Part shown: piece after piece, positions 49,501 to 61,000 of the stretch
Layout of the letters: each line of letters opens with the position of its first letter
How positions within the stretch are numbered: the stretch's first letter is position 1
Program-made: the position numbers and the translations under genes
The notes under the pieces: generated by a model
Told to the model about the DNA's origin: nothing
Databases searched by the model: none
Seen by the model: only the letters and a program-made list of their open reading frames with translations
Source: Phaeotremella fagi
Taxonomy: Eukaryota; Basidiomycota; Tremellomycetes; Tremellales; Phaeotremellaceae
Direction of reading: 5' to 3'
DNA: 64,000 nucleotides
Assembly: GCA_001599715.1 (NCBI GenBank)
Contig: BCHU01000009.1
Coordinates: 1,270,014-1,334,013 of the forward strand

Positions 49501-50323
49501 TTCCAAAGCGGCGTCCTCGTCCTCGTCTTCATCCTCATCTTCGGCGTCGTCAACCAAGGCCTCAAGCTCCAGCTCCTCTTCCAGCTCCAGCAGCAAAGCG
49601 TCTTCTTCCAGCTCTAGCTCAAGTTCGAGTTCATCCAAACCAGCGTCGAGTAGCACCATTTCATCAAGCTCAAGCTCAAGCTCAAGCTCAAGCACCAAAG
49701 CTAGTTCAACTTCGAGTTCCAGCTCGAGTTCCAGCTCCAGCTCAAGCTCCAGTAGCTCTTCCAAGGCTTCCTCGAGTAGTGTCGCGTCCAGCTCATCGAC
49801 ATCGACATCAAAGACCAGCAGCTCCACTTCCAGCTCGGCATCACCATCAGCATCCGCTGTTGACTTGGCTCTGTCCGGTTCAGCCAGTTCTTCGACATAC
49901 AGTGTGTCAACTGGCCAAACAGCTGCCAAAGCGATCGACGGTATTATAGGTGGATATCCAGGTGACTACACGACTGAATGGGCGTCAAACGGACAAGGTT
50001 TAGGTGCTTGGTGGGCTGTTCAATGGACTTCAGCAACCACTCTCAACCAAATCGTTCTCTACGATCGACCAAATCTCAATGACCAGGTAAGTGCTTTGTG
50101 CAGATGGAAGATTTTTGCTGACATTGCGTAGATCACTGCAGGTATACTCTACTTCTCGGACGGCTCGTTCTTAACTGTCCCTGCACTGGATAACGCAGGT
50201 GGAGCCACGACTATCAACTTTACCGCTAGATCTGTCACTTCAGTGTTACTTTTGGTTACAGGTGTTAGCAGTACGACGAGTAACGTTGGGTTGAGCGAGT
50301 TCCAGGCGTACTACGTGAAATGA
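46583..50323 (+). CDS. secreted PIG-L deacetylase with three discoidin-like modules and Ser-rich stalk
   Basis: Nine exons (46583-46689, 46744-47106, 47140-47401, 47436-47519, 47553-47893, 47928-48429, 48464-48666, 48700-50086, 50132-50323) give 1146 aa. An N-terminal signal peptide (ATRAIALALCFQVTTVAAA) means entry to the secretory pathway. Residues 48-300 are a PIG-L/LmbE zinc deacetylase domain with AHPDDD at 52-57 and HPDH at 216-219. These enzymes remove acetyl groups from GlcNAc. Three galactose-binding, discoidin-like modules follow at about 318-455, 480-615 and 1006-1146, each with K/AAIDxIIxGYPGD, EW.SNG...GAW and LSEFQ. Modules 2 and 3 are separated by about 380 residues of nearly pure Ser/Ala with Thr/Lys, probably heavily O-glycosylated. 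Sits between transporter and GT18-like copy 3. Confidence 0.85.
48700..49860 (+). repeat. serine-codon-rich low-complexity coding tract
   Basis: Part of exon 8 of the PIG-L gene. It is an irregular run of AGC/AGT/TCN serine codons with Ala, Thr and Lys, encoding the stalk between discoidin-like modules 2 and 3. The reverse strand is by consequence free of stops and gives a false Glu/Leu-rich frame. Confidence 0.9.
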
Positions 50324-50811
50324 GAGGTTACGGAGGTTTGCATGATCTGTTTTGGGATTACGTTGTATCTTTCACATTCCTACTAAAGTCCGTTCCTATT
50401 TCGATGTGTATCATACGATAGATGGGATGTATTCCTTACCCCACGTTGCTGGGCACTACTCGGAGCCCTATGCCAAGGAACATTTTAAAGGGTTCCACCA
50501 AAAACACGTGAAAATTCCTGGAGTAATTGCAGAGCGGGACAGGCACTTTCGTAGATCAATTGAATTTTACGTTATCTTTCAAGAGTCGTATTTCGACAAT
50601 ACAGGCGATCTCAAGACTGTAACTCAACGGGGAAAGGAGATGACGAGATGAGGACGGGTTTTCTTTAACGGGGGATTGACACTCTCCTGTACAGATCAGG
50701 TAGTCAGAACGGAAATCCAGGGGTCTTCAAAATGAGTAGATCTTTCCACTCTTTACTTTGTCATCTATCACCTTCTCACTACACTACAACCTACGACTTG
50801 GAAAAACTAGA
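50324..50811. other. intergenic between PIG-L gene and GT18-like copy 3
   Basis: 488 bp. A 99-codon open frame at 50352-50651 has no recognised motif and no plausible splice partners. I treat it as chance or a relic. Pyrimidine-rich leader sequence precedes the ATG at 50812. Confidence 0.45.
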
Positions 50812-52371
50812 ATGGGTCAAAATTCATTATGGTCAGCAAGAATAACTCGATATTTCAGTGCATTCATTGCATTGTATATCATTATTTTCTTATCGTCATT
50901 GAATAAAGTGAATGACATTCTGATACACTTTATTAAAACACCGGGATCGTTATTAGATCTCACGCAAATCGATGTCAACCTTTCAGCTGATCAACCTGTT
51001 GGATCAATCTACATGAACACAATGCGAGGTGGAGTGGTCTCGAAAAACATTTTGACAGAACAGAAACTTCAACTAGAGCTCCGAACCGCCAAGTGTGGGG
51101 AGCAAAGGTCGACCCAAATGATCATGATTGGAAGTCGTTGGATCGAAGAACAATTCAACGGAAGGGCAAACGGAGAGGCTTATGGGTAAGAAACATTTCG
51201 GCGTAAGACATGTAAACTTCGACTGACCAACCGTCACAGGCTGATGTCAATCACAAGAGCAGCAGAACGATTGGGTCATCCAGTATTTTTCGTGCCGCCC
51301 TCAGATGACGGAGTTATGCATTTGGCCAGAGAATACAATCAGCGCTATCCAGGTTGTTTGAAACTAGTGCTTTCCGATGATCAACTTTCAACCAACGAAT
51401 TTCAAAACCCATCTCAATCAGGATCTGATCATCTTCCAGCCCATCTTTTGATAACTTTTGATTATTTCGGAGAGTGAGTGATAAGACAGAAGGCAGAGTC
51501 ATTCAACTGATCACTCAACGACTAGTCCATGGTTCCTTGAACAAGCCTATGGACCAGGAGGTGGTGATGTACATTCACCCCTTGGACCCAGTGGTGTCTT
51601 GGCGGTCAATCCCTATCCAAAGGTGGAAGGATTTCACGGTATACCATTTTCTATCGAGGGTTCTGTCATCGGGCAACATCCCATTGCTCTTTCTGAACGA
51701 CCTGGTGCTTCCCTGACCGCTGGGGATCTACCGCGAGTATACATATTTGGAAAATTCACGTCATATCTCATCGAAGGAGCCTGGTCGATACAAGAGTTGG
51801 CAGAAGCTGCTAAAGAAGTTGGTGTGGAAATCTTCCTTGCGATGGAGGACAACGCAGGTATCGGTGATCAATTGGTCGAATTGGGGATACATAACCACGG
51901 CAGATTGAGTCCTTCACAGTTTTATCAAGAACTCGCCAAGAGTAGAGCTTTGATAGGGTTGAAGAAACCATACGTCTCGCCGACGCCGTACGAGGCTTTG
52001 TTCTTGGGTGTTCCGGTAAGTTTCATGGTTTGAGCCAAGCTAAATGTTTAGTTCCTCAATCCTATCGTCAAATGGGACGAAGAAAATCCACAAGACGAAA
52101 CCAAATGGACCATGCAACATCCATGGTTGCACGAATCCAAGGCGTAAGTGAAGCCTTGTGAAGGTGTCTGACTCCCAGTCCACACGTCTACAACGTCTTC
52201 TCGCACGATTTGGAGGGGTTGAAAAGGAATTTGATACAAGCCATCGATGAGGAGTTCGACAGCTTCATCTTACCAGACATGACACCGTCAGCTGTTGATC
52301 GTCGAGTTGCAGAGTTTATAGATACCGATTGGGAAGCCGAAGCTCAGAGTTATCTGAGTGCGAGGGGTTAA
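50812..52371 (+). CDS. GT18 (MGAT5-like) glycosyltransferase (copy 3)
   Basis: About 470 aa in five exons, start at 50812, N-terminal anchor FIALYIIIFLSSL. This copy is shorter and the most similar to animal MGAT5 in its last 250 residues: PYPKVEGFHGIPFSIEGS then VIGQHPIAL, RVYIFGKFTSYL, HNHGRLSPSQFYQELAKSRALIG, then KKPYVSPTPYEALFLGVPFLNPI, QHPWLHESKAPHVYNVF and FILPDM. The Gly-hydrophobic-Pro-Tyr then Glu-Ala block and the QHP block are diagnostic of GT18. It lacks the EDLSIGVPD segment shared by copies 1 and 2, so it is a separate subfamily. It ends 123 bp before the next gene on the same strand. Confidence 0.78.
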
Positions 52372-52494
52372 ACTGTCATTTAGAATGTAGATTGTGTATG
52401 TATCTTGTTTCCCTTGAGGAGGAGGAGCGGGATCAATTAAAATCCGATCAATTAATACGCGATCAAAGTAAAGTTCCTTCTCTACCAACATCTC

Positions 52495-54360
52495 ATGCTT
52501 CGCGTCAAAGCTCGTCATGGGGCTATCGCTGGTGTTGCCTTGTGTGTCTTGTTCTTCCTCATCCACCCTTTACTCAGAGATTCCGTTACACCTGATACCC
52601 CTTTCCCTACCAATCCTGGCGTTTACCCAATCGATTTTTATCGCAAAGATAGAAAGCTCCCCCAGTATCTCGACGATCTTGAACCAGTTGGTATATGGAC
52701 TTCCTTTCCCAACGCTACAAAATCTACTGTCTGGAGTGATATTAAAGCAGTGAAGCCAGTGAGAAAAGATGGCGTAGAAACTAGACGAGCCAGCTGGGGT
52801 GCGTTGAAAGAACTCGGTGCTAAACCGTCGTTGAGGGATAACCTAAGGGACGATAAACAGTATCTGTTTTCTCAATTATTTGCTGGGTAGGTCGATGTCA
52901 AAGATCTCACTGACTTTAGGTGGACTAATCAACTGATATCTACCATAAACAGTGAGTGCAAACTCTCCTTACGCTAACCTTCAGTCATCGATATCGCCGT
53001 CTTGGCTGGAAGAATCCCCATCGTCGAATCGTTCTACGCCGACACTGGACATCTCGAGGACGCAGATGAGGAAGTTGCTGTATCTGAAGTGTTCGATTTA
53101 CCCTGGCTCAGCTTACAAATCAACTCTCCCATCGTCGAGGATTACGAGCTAAAGTTGAACTCTCACACGCCTGAACGGTTGCAAAAAGTGGTTTACGACG
53201 GTGAACACAAGCAGAGATACAACGGGAAACGTCTCAAAATTGGTCAACAGATCAACGCGTCCAGTACCATCAAATACGACCAGTTGACATGTTGGAGCTA
53301 CAGACAACCAAGAGGTGAATCTGGTCAAAGTGCAGGTCATGTCGGTTATAGATGTAAGTTTGACGTAAACAACACTAACCTCAGTTCTCTCATTCACGCC
53401 CCTTCCGTTTTCCGAGATTTTCTACAACGAAGACATTTGGCAACCGTCTTCAATATGGACCGCAGAGTTTTTGAGGGAATACGCCTATCCAGATATTCCT
53501 CAAGAATCGCTGGAGACCATTGCTGATAATTGGTTCCCTGTTCCTCACGATTTTCCAGAAAACCAACTGGCTTGTATCGATTTTGTCTACCACTTTATCG
53601 ACACCAACGCTATACGGAAAGATATCATTCAAGAATACGCACAAGGAGTAGGCGCGTGGAGCAGGGTAGGGAAGCATATGAGATTCACGGCAGGGATGCA
53701 TTCGATGGCGGATGATTATTTGAGGTTTGCCTTTGGATTGGAGCGAGGAGAGAACATCCCATTGGTACGACGCTAAGTGACAAGGCTGACTGTAGTTCCT
53801 CTCCGTTCACATTCGGCGAACAGGTGGGTAATGTTATGAATGTTACTGATAGCTAGATATCGGTTGGCACGAAATAACTCAACGCCATTGGGGAGTAGCC
53901 GTGGAAAATCTTCTTCACCGGTTGAAGCTGGAACAAGGGATCGAGATTCAACATGTGGTCATGGCGTCCGACGAGCCTAGTGCTCAATGGCTGTAAGTTG
54001 TTATAAAATCAAGGCTGACCCCAAGGGAACCTTTCCACGATTGGGGCTGGCACGTCGTCAACCATCGAGTACCTAACGTAGAAACGTCAAGACGATTCGG
54101 TGTATGGTGGGTGCCAACGTTGACACTCCTAACGACAGGTTCCCCACGTTGATCGATTCCGTCTTGTTCTCAAAAGGCAAGGCCTTTGTTGGTCTCGGTG
54201 GGAGCACTAGTAGGTGTCTGGGGTGATACGATACTGATCTACAGTGTCCACCGTTGCTGCGAGACGTGTTCAAGATTGGAACCAAGGTATAGTTACGCTG
54301 TTGGATGGGTCGAGCGAAGTGGCAGCTGATTGGTCATGGACGTGGAAGCTGAAGCGGTAG
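52495..54360 (+). CDS. O-fucosyltransferase-like type II membrane protein (subtype A, copy 2)
   Basis: ATG at 52495, anchor AIAGVALCVLFFLIHPLL. The sequence tracks copy 1 at 2093-4233 closely: ETRRASWGALKELGAKPSLRD, then NLRDDKQYLFSQLFAGWTNQ, VLAGRIPIVESFYAD, SEVFDLPWLS, WSRVGKHMRFTAG, LSVHIRRTD, VVMASDE, DWGWHVVNHRVPNVET and AFVGLGGSTMSTVAARRVQDWN. The HxRR and C-terminal GDP-sugar loops are intact and all frames join through 35-60-nt introns. It ends DWSWTWKLKR at 54360, only 126 bp from the stop of the convergent subtype-B gene. Likely Golgi protein; acceptor unknown. Confidence 0.82.
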
Positions 54361-54485
54361 CTAATACGTAGTATATCAGGTCATTGTTGTAACCGTAGAT
54401 GTGCGCTAGACTTTGAAGGTCAAGATGGTAGATCACCTGTTAATAAACTCGGACTGTTGCCAATGCCCAAAACTATATCCTAATA

Positions 54486-56004
54486 TCACCTTCTTCCCCA
54501 GATAATCCTGACCACCCCGTTATGCCAATCAGCTACTCGACGAGCTGCGACGACGCTCACTACAGATTTAGCTCAATGCCGTGAAATGACTCACTGATGG
54601 ACTCGCCGAAACCCACGAAACCAGTTGCATCACCCATGATGATGGAGTTTCGCAAGTGCCTTGTTGGTGATCAGCTGGAGATTGAAGAGAACCTACTTGT
54701 CTTCCTGCTCATACTCGATCACGATGAAACCTCGTTGCCTGAAATAATGACTACGTCTCAGTGCTGCCTTCCCACGACCTACATGAAATCCTTATCCGTC
54801 TCATCCGTCACAACAACCGTTTTCACCTTTTGATGACGCGAAATGAGACCTTTTCCAATGGCCTCCTTTTCAACTTCAGCCAGTGCGTCGAGATACGGTT
54901 GACAAGGTGGATCGTTTAAGCGACACTCGTGTTGATCTACCATCAGTAAAGTCCTTGACACCACCTACCCTTCCGCCTGATGTGAATCACAAAATACGGA
55001 GGTATTCTGGCACCAGGATTCAGCCCCATGAGTTCTCTCTGAAACACCCTGGCCTCTTCTAGAAGCACCGAATGCCATCGAAGATGAACCCCAACATTTC
55101 TCCACGCTCCATCAGGTGGACCTTCGAGATACTCGCTAATGACTGCGTCGTCAAAAATCGTCCCCGGACGTTCAGACGCGTGATACAAGTCGTCGAAACA
55201 GGCTATCGAATCGTTTTCCATGTCTGGGAGTTTCCCCTGAGGAAGAGGTGATTGCCAATTGTCGAGGAGTGTTCTCATGGCTTTGGACACCACCCAATCA
55301 GGCTTCACCCATGATTGGTACCTTGCAGACGTGGGATCAAGTAGTGCGGAGAGTTCTCCAAAGCTGGCTGTCGAGTTTTCGTGATTGTGGAATGCTCGTA
55401 GATACACTGGGAATCGAACAACCTCTGTAGGTTAGTGAGAGTCATAAGTTGACGTACCTAGTTGAAAAGACTCTGTCGTCGGATGAAGGAATTTGTCGAT
55501 ACCCAGTTTGTTCTTGGTCTGAAGCAGACCCCAACATGCGAGGGTTTCTTTTTCAGAAGCCGTGCAAGATTGATCATGTTTCAATTCGTCGTATCGAACA
55601 AGGCCTCGACCGGTTACACGGCGATATTGGGTAAAGTCAAAGACGTTTATCGGGTGAACACTACCAAAAGGTGGAACAATCGATGTACGATTAGATTTCG
55701 CTGCTAGATGTAGATCTGGGGTTAGACTGCGATTACGCCAACTTACGATTACACATCGTGACAAACTGGTCAGTGAATCCACCGCTATAAAAGCCAGCTA
55801 AGAATCTCTGCGACGGGTCCAAGTTGTCTATAATCAGGACCAAACATTCCAGAACCCACCTCGCAGTCTTGGCTTTTGGCCAGTTGAAACCAAGACATCA
55901 GCGCTCAGTGGACCATCATTGTACTTGTCGATGGTTGGTCGTGAGATAGAGTAGACAAAATACAACACGATGACAACTAGCACCCATCTTCGAAGACGGA
56001 TCAT
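54486..56004 (-). CDS. O-fucosyltransferase-like type II membrane protein (subtype B, copy 2)
   Basis: Paralogue of 28321-30159. ATG at 56004 followed by the anchor WVLVVIVLYFVYS. Landmarks: DNLDPSQRFLAGFYSGGFTDQ (nucleotide loop, with TDQ where copy 1 has TNQ), SNRTSIVPPFGSVHPINVFDF, WRNVGVHLRWHSVLLEEAR, YFVIHIRRKD, VVVTDETDKDF, then HYFRQRGFIVIEYEQ, and GFVGFGESIMSVVAARRVADWHNG. Two differences from copy 1 stand out: RRK for RRT in the HxRR block, and GES for AGS in the C-terminal loop. One intron (near 54947-54978) is only about 32 nt. The stop is at 54486. Frames join without a break, so it is intact, but substrate preference may have shifted. Confidence 0.8.
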
Positions 56005-56064
56005 GATTGTAGAACATTAAATGGCTGCGCGTCGATTTCAGGGCTTCTACGCGTTTACATAACA

Positions 56065-57659
56065 CTACTGACACGCTCCCAGTTTATCCAAAACATCATC
56101 GATCACAGCGTCCAACCCATCCGTATGGAAATAATGAGCCATGTCGGTCTTCAACGGATGCAGGTTGAACGGTAGGAGATGGGTAAATTGATCAACCAAC
56201 TTCCAATTCGCTGTAGCTTCCACCCTCGCAACGACAATATCTCTCCACCAAGCTAAACGGGGGATCGTTCGATGATCTTTATAAGCCATAATATACGTGT
56301 CATCTCTCGGAGGTGGAGGAGGAGCTGTAGCAAAGACAACAGGAGGGAGATTCGGACAGTTGTCAATCTTTTCCAGAAAATCAAGATCGGACATGAACCG
56401 TAACGTCGTGTTGGAAATAGCTGGATGTTGTCCAAACGAAACAACGACTCCGTCGTATTTCAAGATCTCGGTGCAGTTCAGAGCCTGGTCCATATTTTTG
56501 GCGAAAGAATCCCACACATATGTCCAGCGTGTTTTGCCAAAAGTCACGTTCCGTTCGCCGTATTTTTCCTAACGTCAGGATATGCTTATTGAGTTACTCA
56601 CAACATCGCCCAGTTGGCTCAAACTACCGTTCAGGCGATTGATCAACCCCTCGTAAAGTATTCGTCCATGGGAATCCCCAGTAAAGTAGTAATGTCGATC
56701 CTTGACCCCCTCACACGCCGAGTGATCTGCGAATCTCACACCAGCATGGCGATACACACAGCCGTCTGGATGAAATCCGTAGATTCCTGAAAACCCTGCC
56801 CTCGCCAAATCGTCGTGATCCCTGAGGACGTGACTTGGATGTCTTGGCAAGAAAGCACCAGGTGTTGGATGTCGAGATGTGCTGCAAGGTGGTGTGGTAT
56901 CGGGTACAGGCCAATCCTCCACAGCGATTGCAGTTGGACGTAGCAATTCGTGGATCGATTTTGAATCCTCTGAAGGAGCTAGATGCATTGGGCAGTCCTT
57001 GCATTGTGGTAGGACGTAGGGAGTGGATAGCAACGGTTCTTTGAGGACATTGGGCCAAGTCGGTGTCAATTCGTCCAACCCTTTGTAGTCCTAACATGAG
57101 CGTTGAACGCCCCACGACCCACCTCGTACATCAAGAACATTTCCAAAGCAGCACCCCCACCGTTCTGCAAAGCAACGTCAAACCGGTATTGACACTTTCC
57201 TCTATCATAGGCGTCCGCATTAACGCTGGTAAACTTCTCTGCCCCGTTGATCATCAGCATAAAGTCAAAAGGGCCGTGGGTAAGTGTTTTGACCTTTTGT
57301 TGTTCCAACGACTTTAGGTATTGCCTAGGCTCCCTCCTACAGATATCTACATCCCTTGCTTTTATATACACCGTGAAAGCGTTGCAGCGATCTTGCTGGT
57401 GACAGATGGCGACATCAAAGTGAGGTATCGACGTTGACCCAACGGGTTTTGGTCGTGAACAGGTGACGGATGAAAACGGTGAAGGCGGGTAGGAAAAGGT
57501 TGAGTACCGGGGGGTTTGAGGGGAGGGGCAGTAGGTTTTGGTGTTGTAGTTGACGCTGGAGTGTCGTCGGTAGATGAAGCCAAGAAGTAGAAGTAACAGG
57601 ACGAGTCTGATACGTTTAGATCTAGGAATGAGGGTAGAAAACCGCTTTCGAGCGGCCAT
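56065..57659 (-). CDS. NXPE/PC-esterase-like SGNH protein with N-terminal Ig-like domain
   Basis: ATG at 57659, anchor IRLVLLLLLLGFIYRR. Residues about 100-190 look like the filamin/Ig-type domain that precedes the esterase domain in NXPE proteins (HGPFDFMLMINGAEKFTSV, YDRGKCQYRFDVAL, ALEMFLMYE). A Cys-containing linker then leads to a C-terminal SGNH domain with HYYFTGDSHGRILYEGL (block I, Ser nucleophile), YDGVVVSFGQHPAI (block III style), and DMAHYFHTDGLDAVIDDVL, where Asp and His of the catalytic pair sit. Only two introns, near 57085 and 56578. It is the last glycan-related gene before the telomere-proximal region. A role as a glycan acyltransferase or esterase is likely; the acceptor is unknown. 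Confidence 0.7.
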
Positions 57660-58086
57660 TGGTGTGTGGAGAATTATAGAGTGGACAAGCGTTGACTAAA
57701 CGCGACGTCAATCCTGCGGGTCAACCTTTACCGAAGAGCCGAGGTGAATAACCGTTTGTCTTTGTGCAATGATGCTGTTTTCATTTGGAAGTCGACGATT
57801 AGATAAAGATCATAAGATATCATAAGATATCATTGCTCGACAATGTCAAAGTTAAAGTTGAAAACATATGACGCTATGACACCATCATCTGTGCGCACGA
57901 GGTCAAAGCGTTTCAGCCTCCATCAATCTCATCTTGCTTTCCATCCAACTTCATCCATTCATCTCTGTTATAAATCAATCCAATCGAACCACTATCATTC
58001 ACCCAGCTAACAAGGTTTAAACCAGTCCTCAAATCTGATCCTTAACCTCTTTACGCACCTTATCAGACCCGTTTGACACTTTCATC
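57660..58086. promoter_or_regulatory. divergent upstream region, NXPE-like / two-domain gene
   Basis: 427 bp between divergent genes. A direct repeat CATAAGATATCATAAGATATCAT lies near 57809-57832, and a pyrimidine-rich CATCCAACTTCATCC-type leader precedes the ATG at 58087. No gene seen. Confidence 0.45.
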
Positions 58087-61000
58087 ATGCTCTCTTCCCT
58101 TGAAACCGTCCACGACCTCAACCTTCCATCCATCAAACCACCTCCCAGCTTTCCCGGTCTCAACGCTCAACATTGGAGAACCAAGTCTCAAGCAAACGAT
58201 CCTGCTCTGGCGACTCCCAAATCCCTTCGAGCAGCACAATTCAAACTCCGCATCATCATTCAACCACCTGAACATTGTTCAGATTACTATTTCCCTTCAG
58301 CAATTGATGGTTTTGGTCTGATACAAGTTTATCACGACGAATCCATTACCGAGCTCTCTCGGTACTTCAAGCACGATCCTGTTTGCTATAAAGATGGAGC
58401 TAGAGCAGAGTGTGATCATTCAACTCAAGACCGAAACTGTGTGCACACTTTTATCTACAAGTGAGTCAACGACGATGGCTAGAATTGACAATGCAGACCA
58501 GACCCTTTAACATACGGAGACCTTTTAGTCTGTCCAGCTGCTACAGCAGCTAACCAACCTACACTGTTTGCTGAAATGATCCATTCGACATATCGGGGTC
58601 AATCAACGATCATACTTCGATCGTGTTTGTTTTGTAACGGTCAAGGATTGACAGGGTGCGTTGGTGCTAACAAGAGACTGTATATGGTTGATGGATTGGG
58701 TGGAGTGGATGGGATCGGTGGGGTTGGAGAGATTGGTGGTGTTACGCTTGGGGTTGGGATGAAGGAAGCGAGTGATGTGGATCGACAACAGGACAATCAT
58801 CAAATTCAATCGTCAACAGAGGGCACCCAACCACTTGATCCCAAATCCAAATCTAAATCCAAGTCCAAATCCAAACCTAAACTCTCAACTTTGGTATCTA
58901 AACCCTCCACGTCTCAGTTCAAAGTTCCTATAACAAAAAGTAGAGGGGAGGTCTTTGAACCACCTGATGAGTATGACGAAGACAACATTGTCGTCGACAT
59001 CGCCAACGATACTCCACCATCAGGTTCAACAAGTTCAAAGGCGTCCAAAGCTGACACCCACGTCATATCACACCCAGGTGAAAATGTTGATACCCCTGTT
59101 CTTCAAAAATCTCATCTCATTGGATCTACCAAACGCGTCAGGTTCCCTCCCCGATCTGCCAAATTATCTTCCAAGTCATCGTTCATGAAGATAGGTAACG
59201 GAGAGACATTTCAACCCCAAGAATATGTACCCGCTGCTGACAACGACGATAACGGCGATAGTGACAATCTATTCCAGGATGTCAAACTTTCAAACCAACC
59301 ATACAGCGGTATCGAGGAATCAGATCAAGTATACAGGTCTGTCCAACCCTGTCGGATGTCTACACGAGCGCAGAAGCGACAGGAAAGTCCTGAACCAGAA
59401 CCAATTTTGCAACACGATTCACCGAGTTCCGAGCCGACTATCGAGTCACCAGTAACACCTCAAATTGAATCTGATTTATTTCCTTCACCAGACTCTCAGC
59501 AAGAGAACCAACTATCAACTTCCCCGAAGTCTGCGTCAGTGACAAACACGGAATATCCCACAGATCTCATCAACCCGCTACTCAGCTTGCCCAACGACGG
59601 TAGAACGTATGTCAGGGAAGCCAGAAGACTAAGATGGAGAGTGAAGATAAAAGAGTACTCCCCCGACAATGAAAGTGATAACGAAAATGACAGTAATCTT
59701 CAAAGTCTAGAAGGGCAGGTTGAGAATCCCGACGATGAGGAATTTCAGTCGAAATATCCGACAGTCCCAACTTCACATCCACCATTTCACCTACATTCGA
59801 ACATCAAACATAAAATCAATTCTAAAGTCAAACCAAACATCAATACCAACAACGCGACCCTTCCTGGCGAAAGAGTCAAGAAATATCCTAGAATCCCACC
59901 TGTTCCAGCTCACCCAGGAGATCACGCCAAGTCGTGGATCATCAAAGTCAAAGCCACAGATCCAGTCTTCGCCAATGAAAAGGTCCAAAAGGCTCTAGAA
60001 AAGCGTCTAGGCATCTCCATCCAACCCCCAGAACATTGTCCAGATTACTTTCATCCGAGTGCTGCGTCTGAATTTGGGTTAATTAGAGTCGTTCCGACAG
60101 AAGAGATTGTCAAGATGATCAAGGGAGCAACGAAACGTCCGGTTTGCTACGTCAACGGTGTCAGGCAAGATGCCTGCCATCATGGTGATTCCGCTGAACT
60201 CTGTGTCAACGCTTTTATCTACAAGTGAGTGGTGGTGTTGGAATGCACTGACACTCTTAGACTCGATCCAGATGTCGTCGCTGAAGATCGATTGCTCAAG
60301 TGTTCCACCGCTGAGAAAGCTGGTTTCGACACTCTGTTCGTCTCCTGGATTCCGTTCACAAAGAAAGGTCAATCCAAAGCGGTCACCAAGTCGTGCTTGT
60401 TCTGCTTATGCAGAGATGGAAGGAGTTGCGACGTCAACAGGAGAGTTTTAGAGATGATTGGGAATGATGAAAGTGGGGTTGAAGGGAAAGGTGGGAACGT
60501 TGAGAACGAGGGAGGCGGTGAAAGTGAGGAAGAAGTCCTTCCTGCAGCTGGTCGAGAATCTAAATCACACTCAACATCGAGAGCGACTACTGCGACTGTT
60601 GCTAAAACTTCAACTTCTGCAGCGACATCGACATCGACGTCAAAATCGAAATCAAAATCGAAATCAGTACCTCCATCTAAATCAGTCCTTTCTAAATCAG
60701 CCCCATCTAAATCAGTCCTTTCTAAATCAGCCCCATCTAAATCGTCCAAACAACGTGCCCAGTCTGAAAAGAAGACTGGCAGCGACGACATTGTGTCTGG
60801 TTCAACGTCAGGTGGTCAATCCCTTCTACCCCCTCTCGCCTCTCAAAAACGTTCCAATCCAGTCGGTACATTCTTCAAAACCGATGGATCGACATCATCG
60901 TTATCCGCTGCAGGTAAAGAATCGTCTGGTGATGGTATCGACAACGACAGCGTCGACAAACCTACGGAAGCCAAGGTTATCGACAAAAGTACAACAAAAG

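Noticed and set aside
48649..49929. 426-codon minus-strand open frame rich in Glu, Leu and Asp
   Set aside because: It is the mirror of the serine-codon tract of the PIG-L gene. AGC/TCN codons read backward give Glu/Leu/Asp/Ala codons without stops, so it is an artefact.
50352..50651. 99-codon gene between PIG-L and GT18-like copy 3
   Set aside because: No family motif, no splice partner, and it spans what should be the 3' flank of one gene and the leader of the next.
58087..60224. Separate gene for each Cys/His domain
   Set aside because: Exon 2 is a continuous frame from the first domain into the second, and all three exons sum to a multiple of three with good splice sites, so one gene is simpler.
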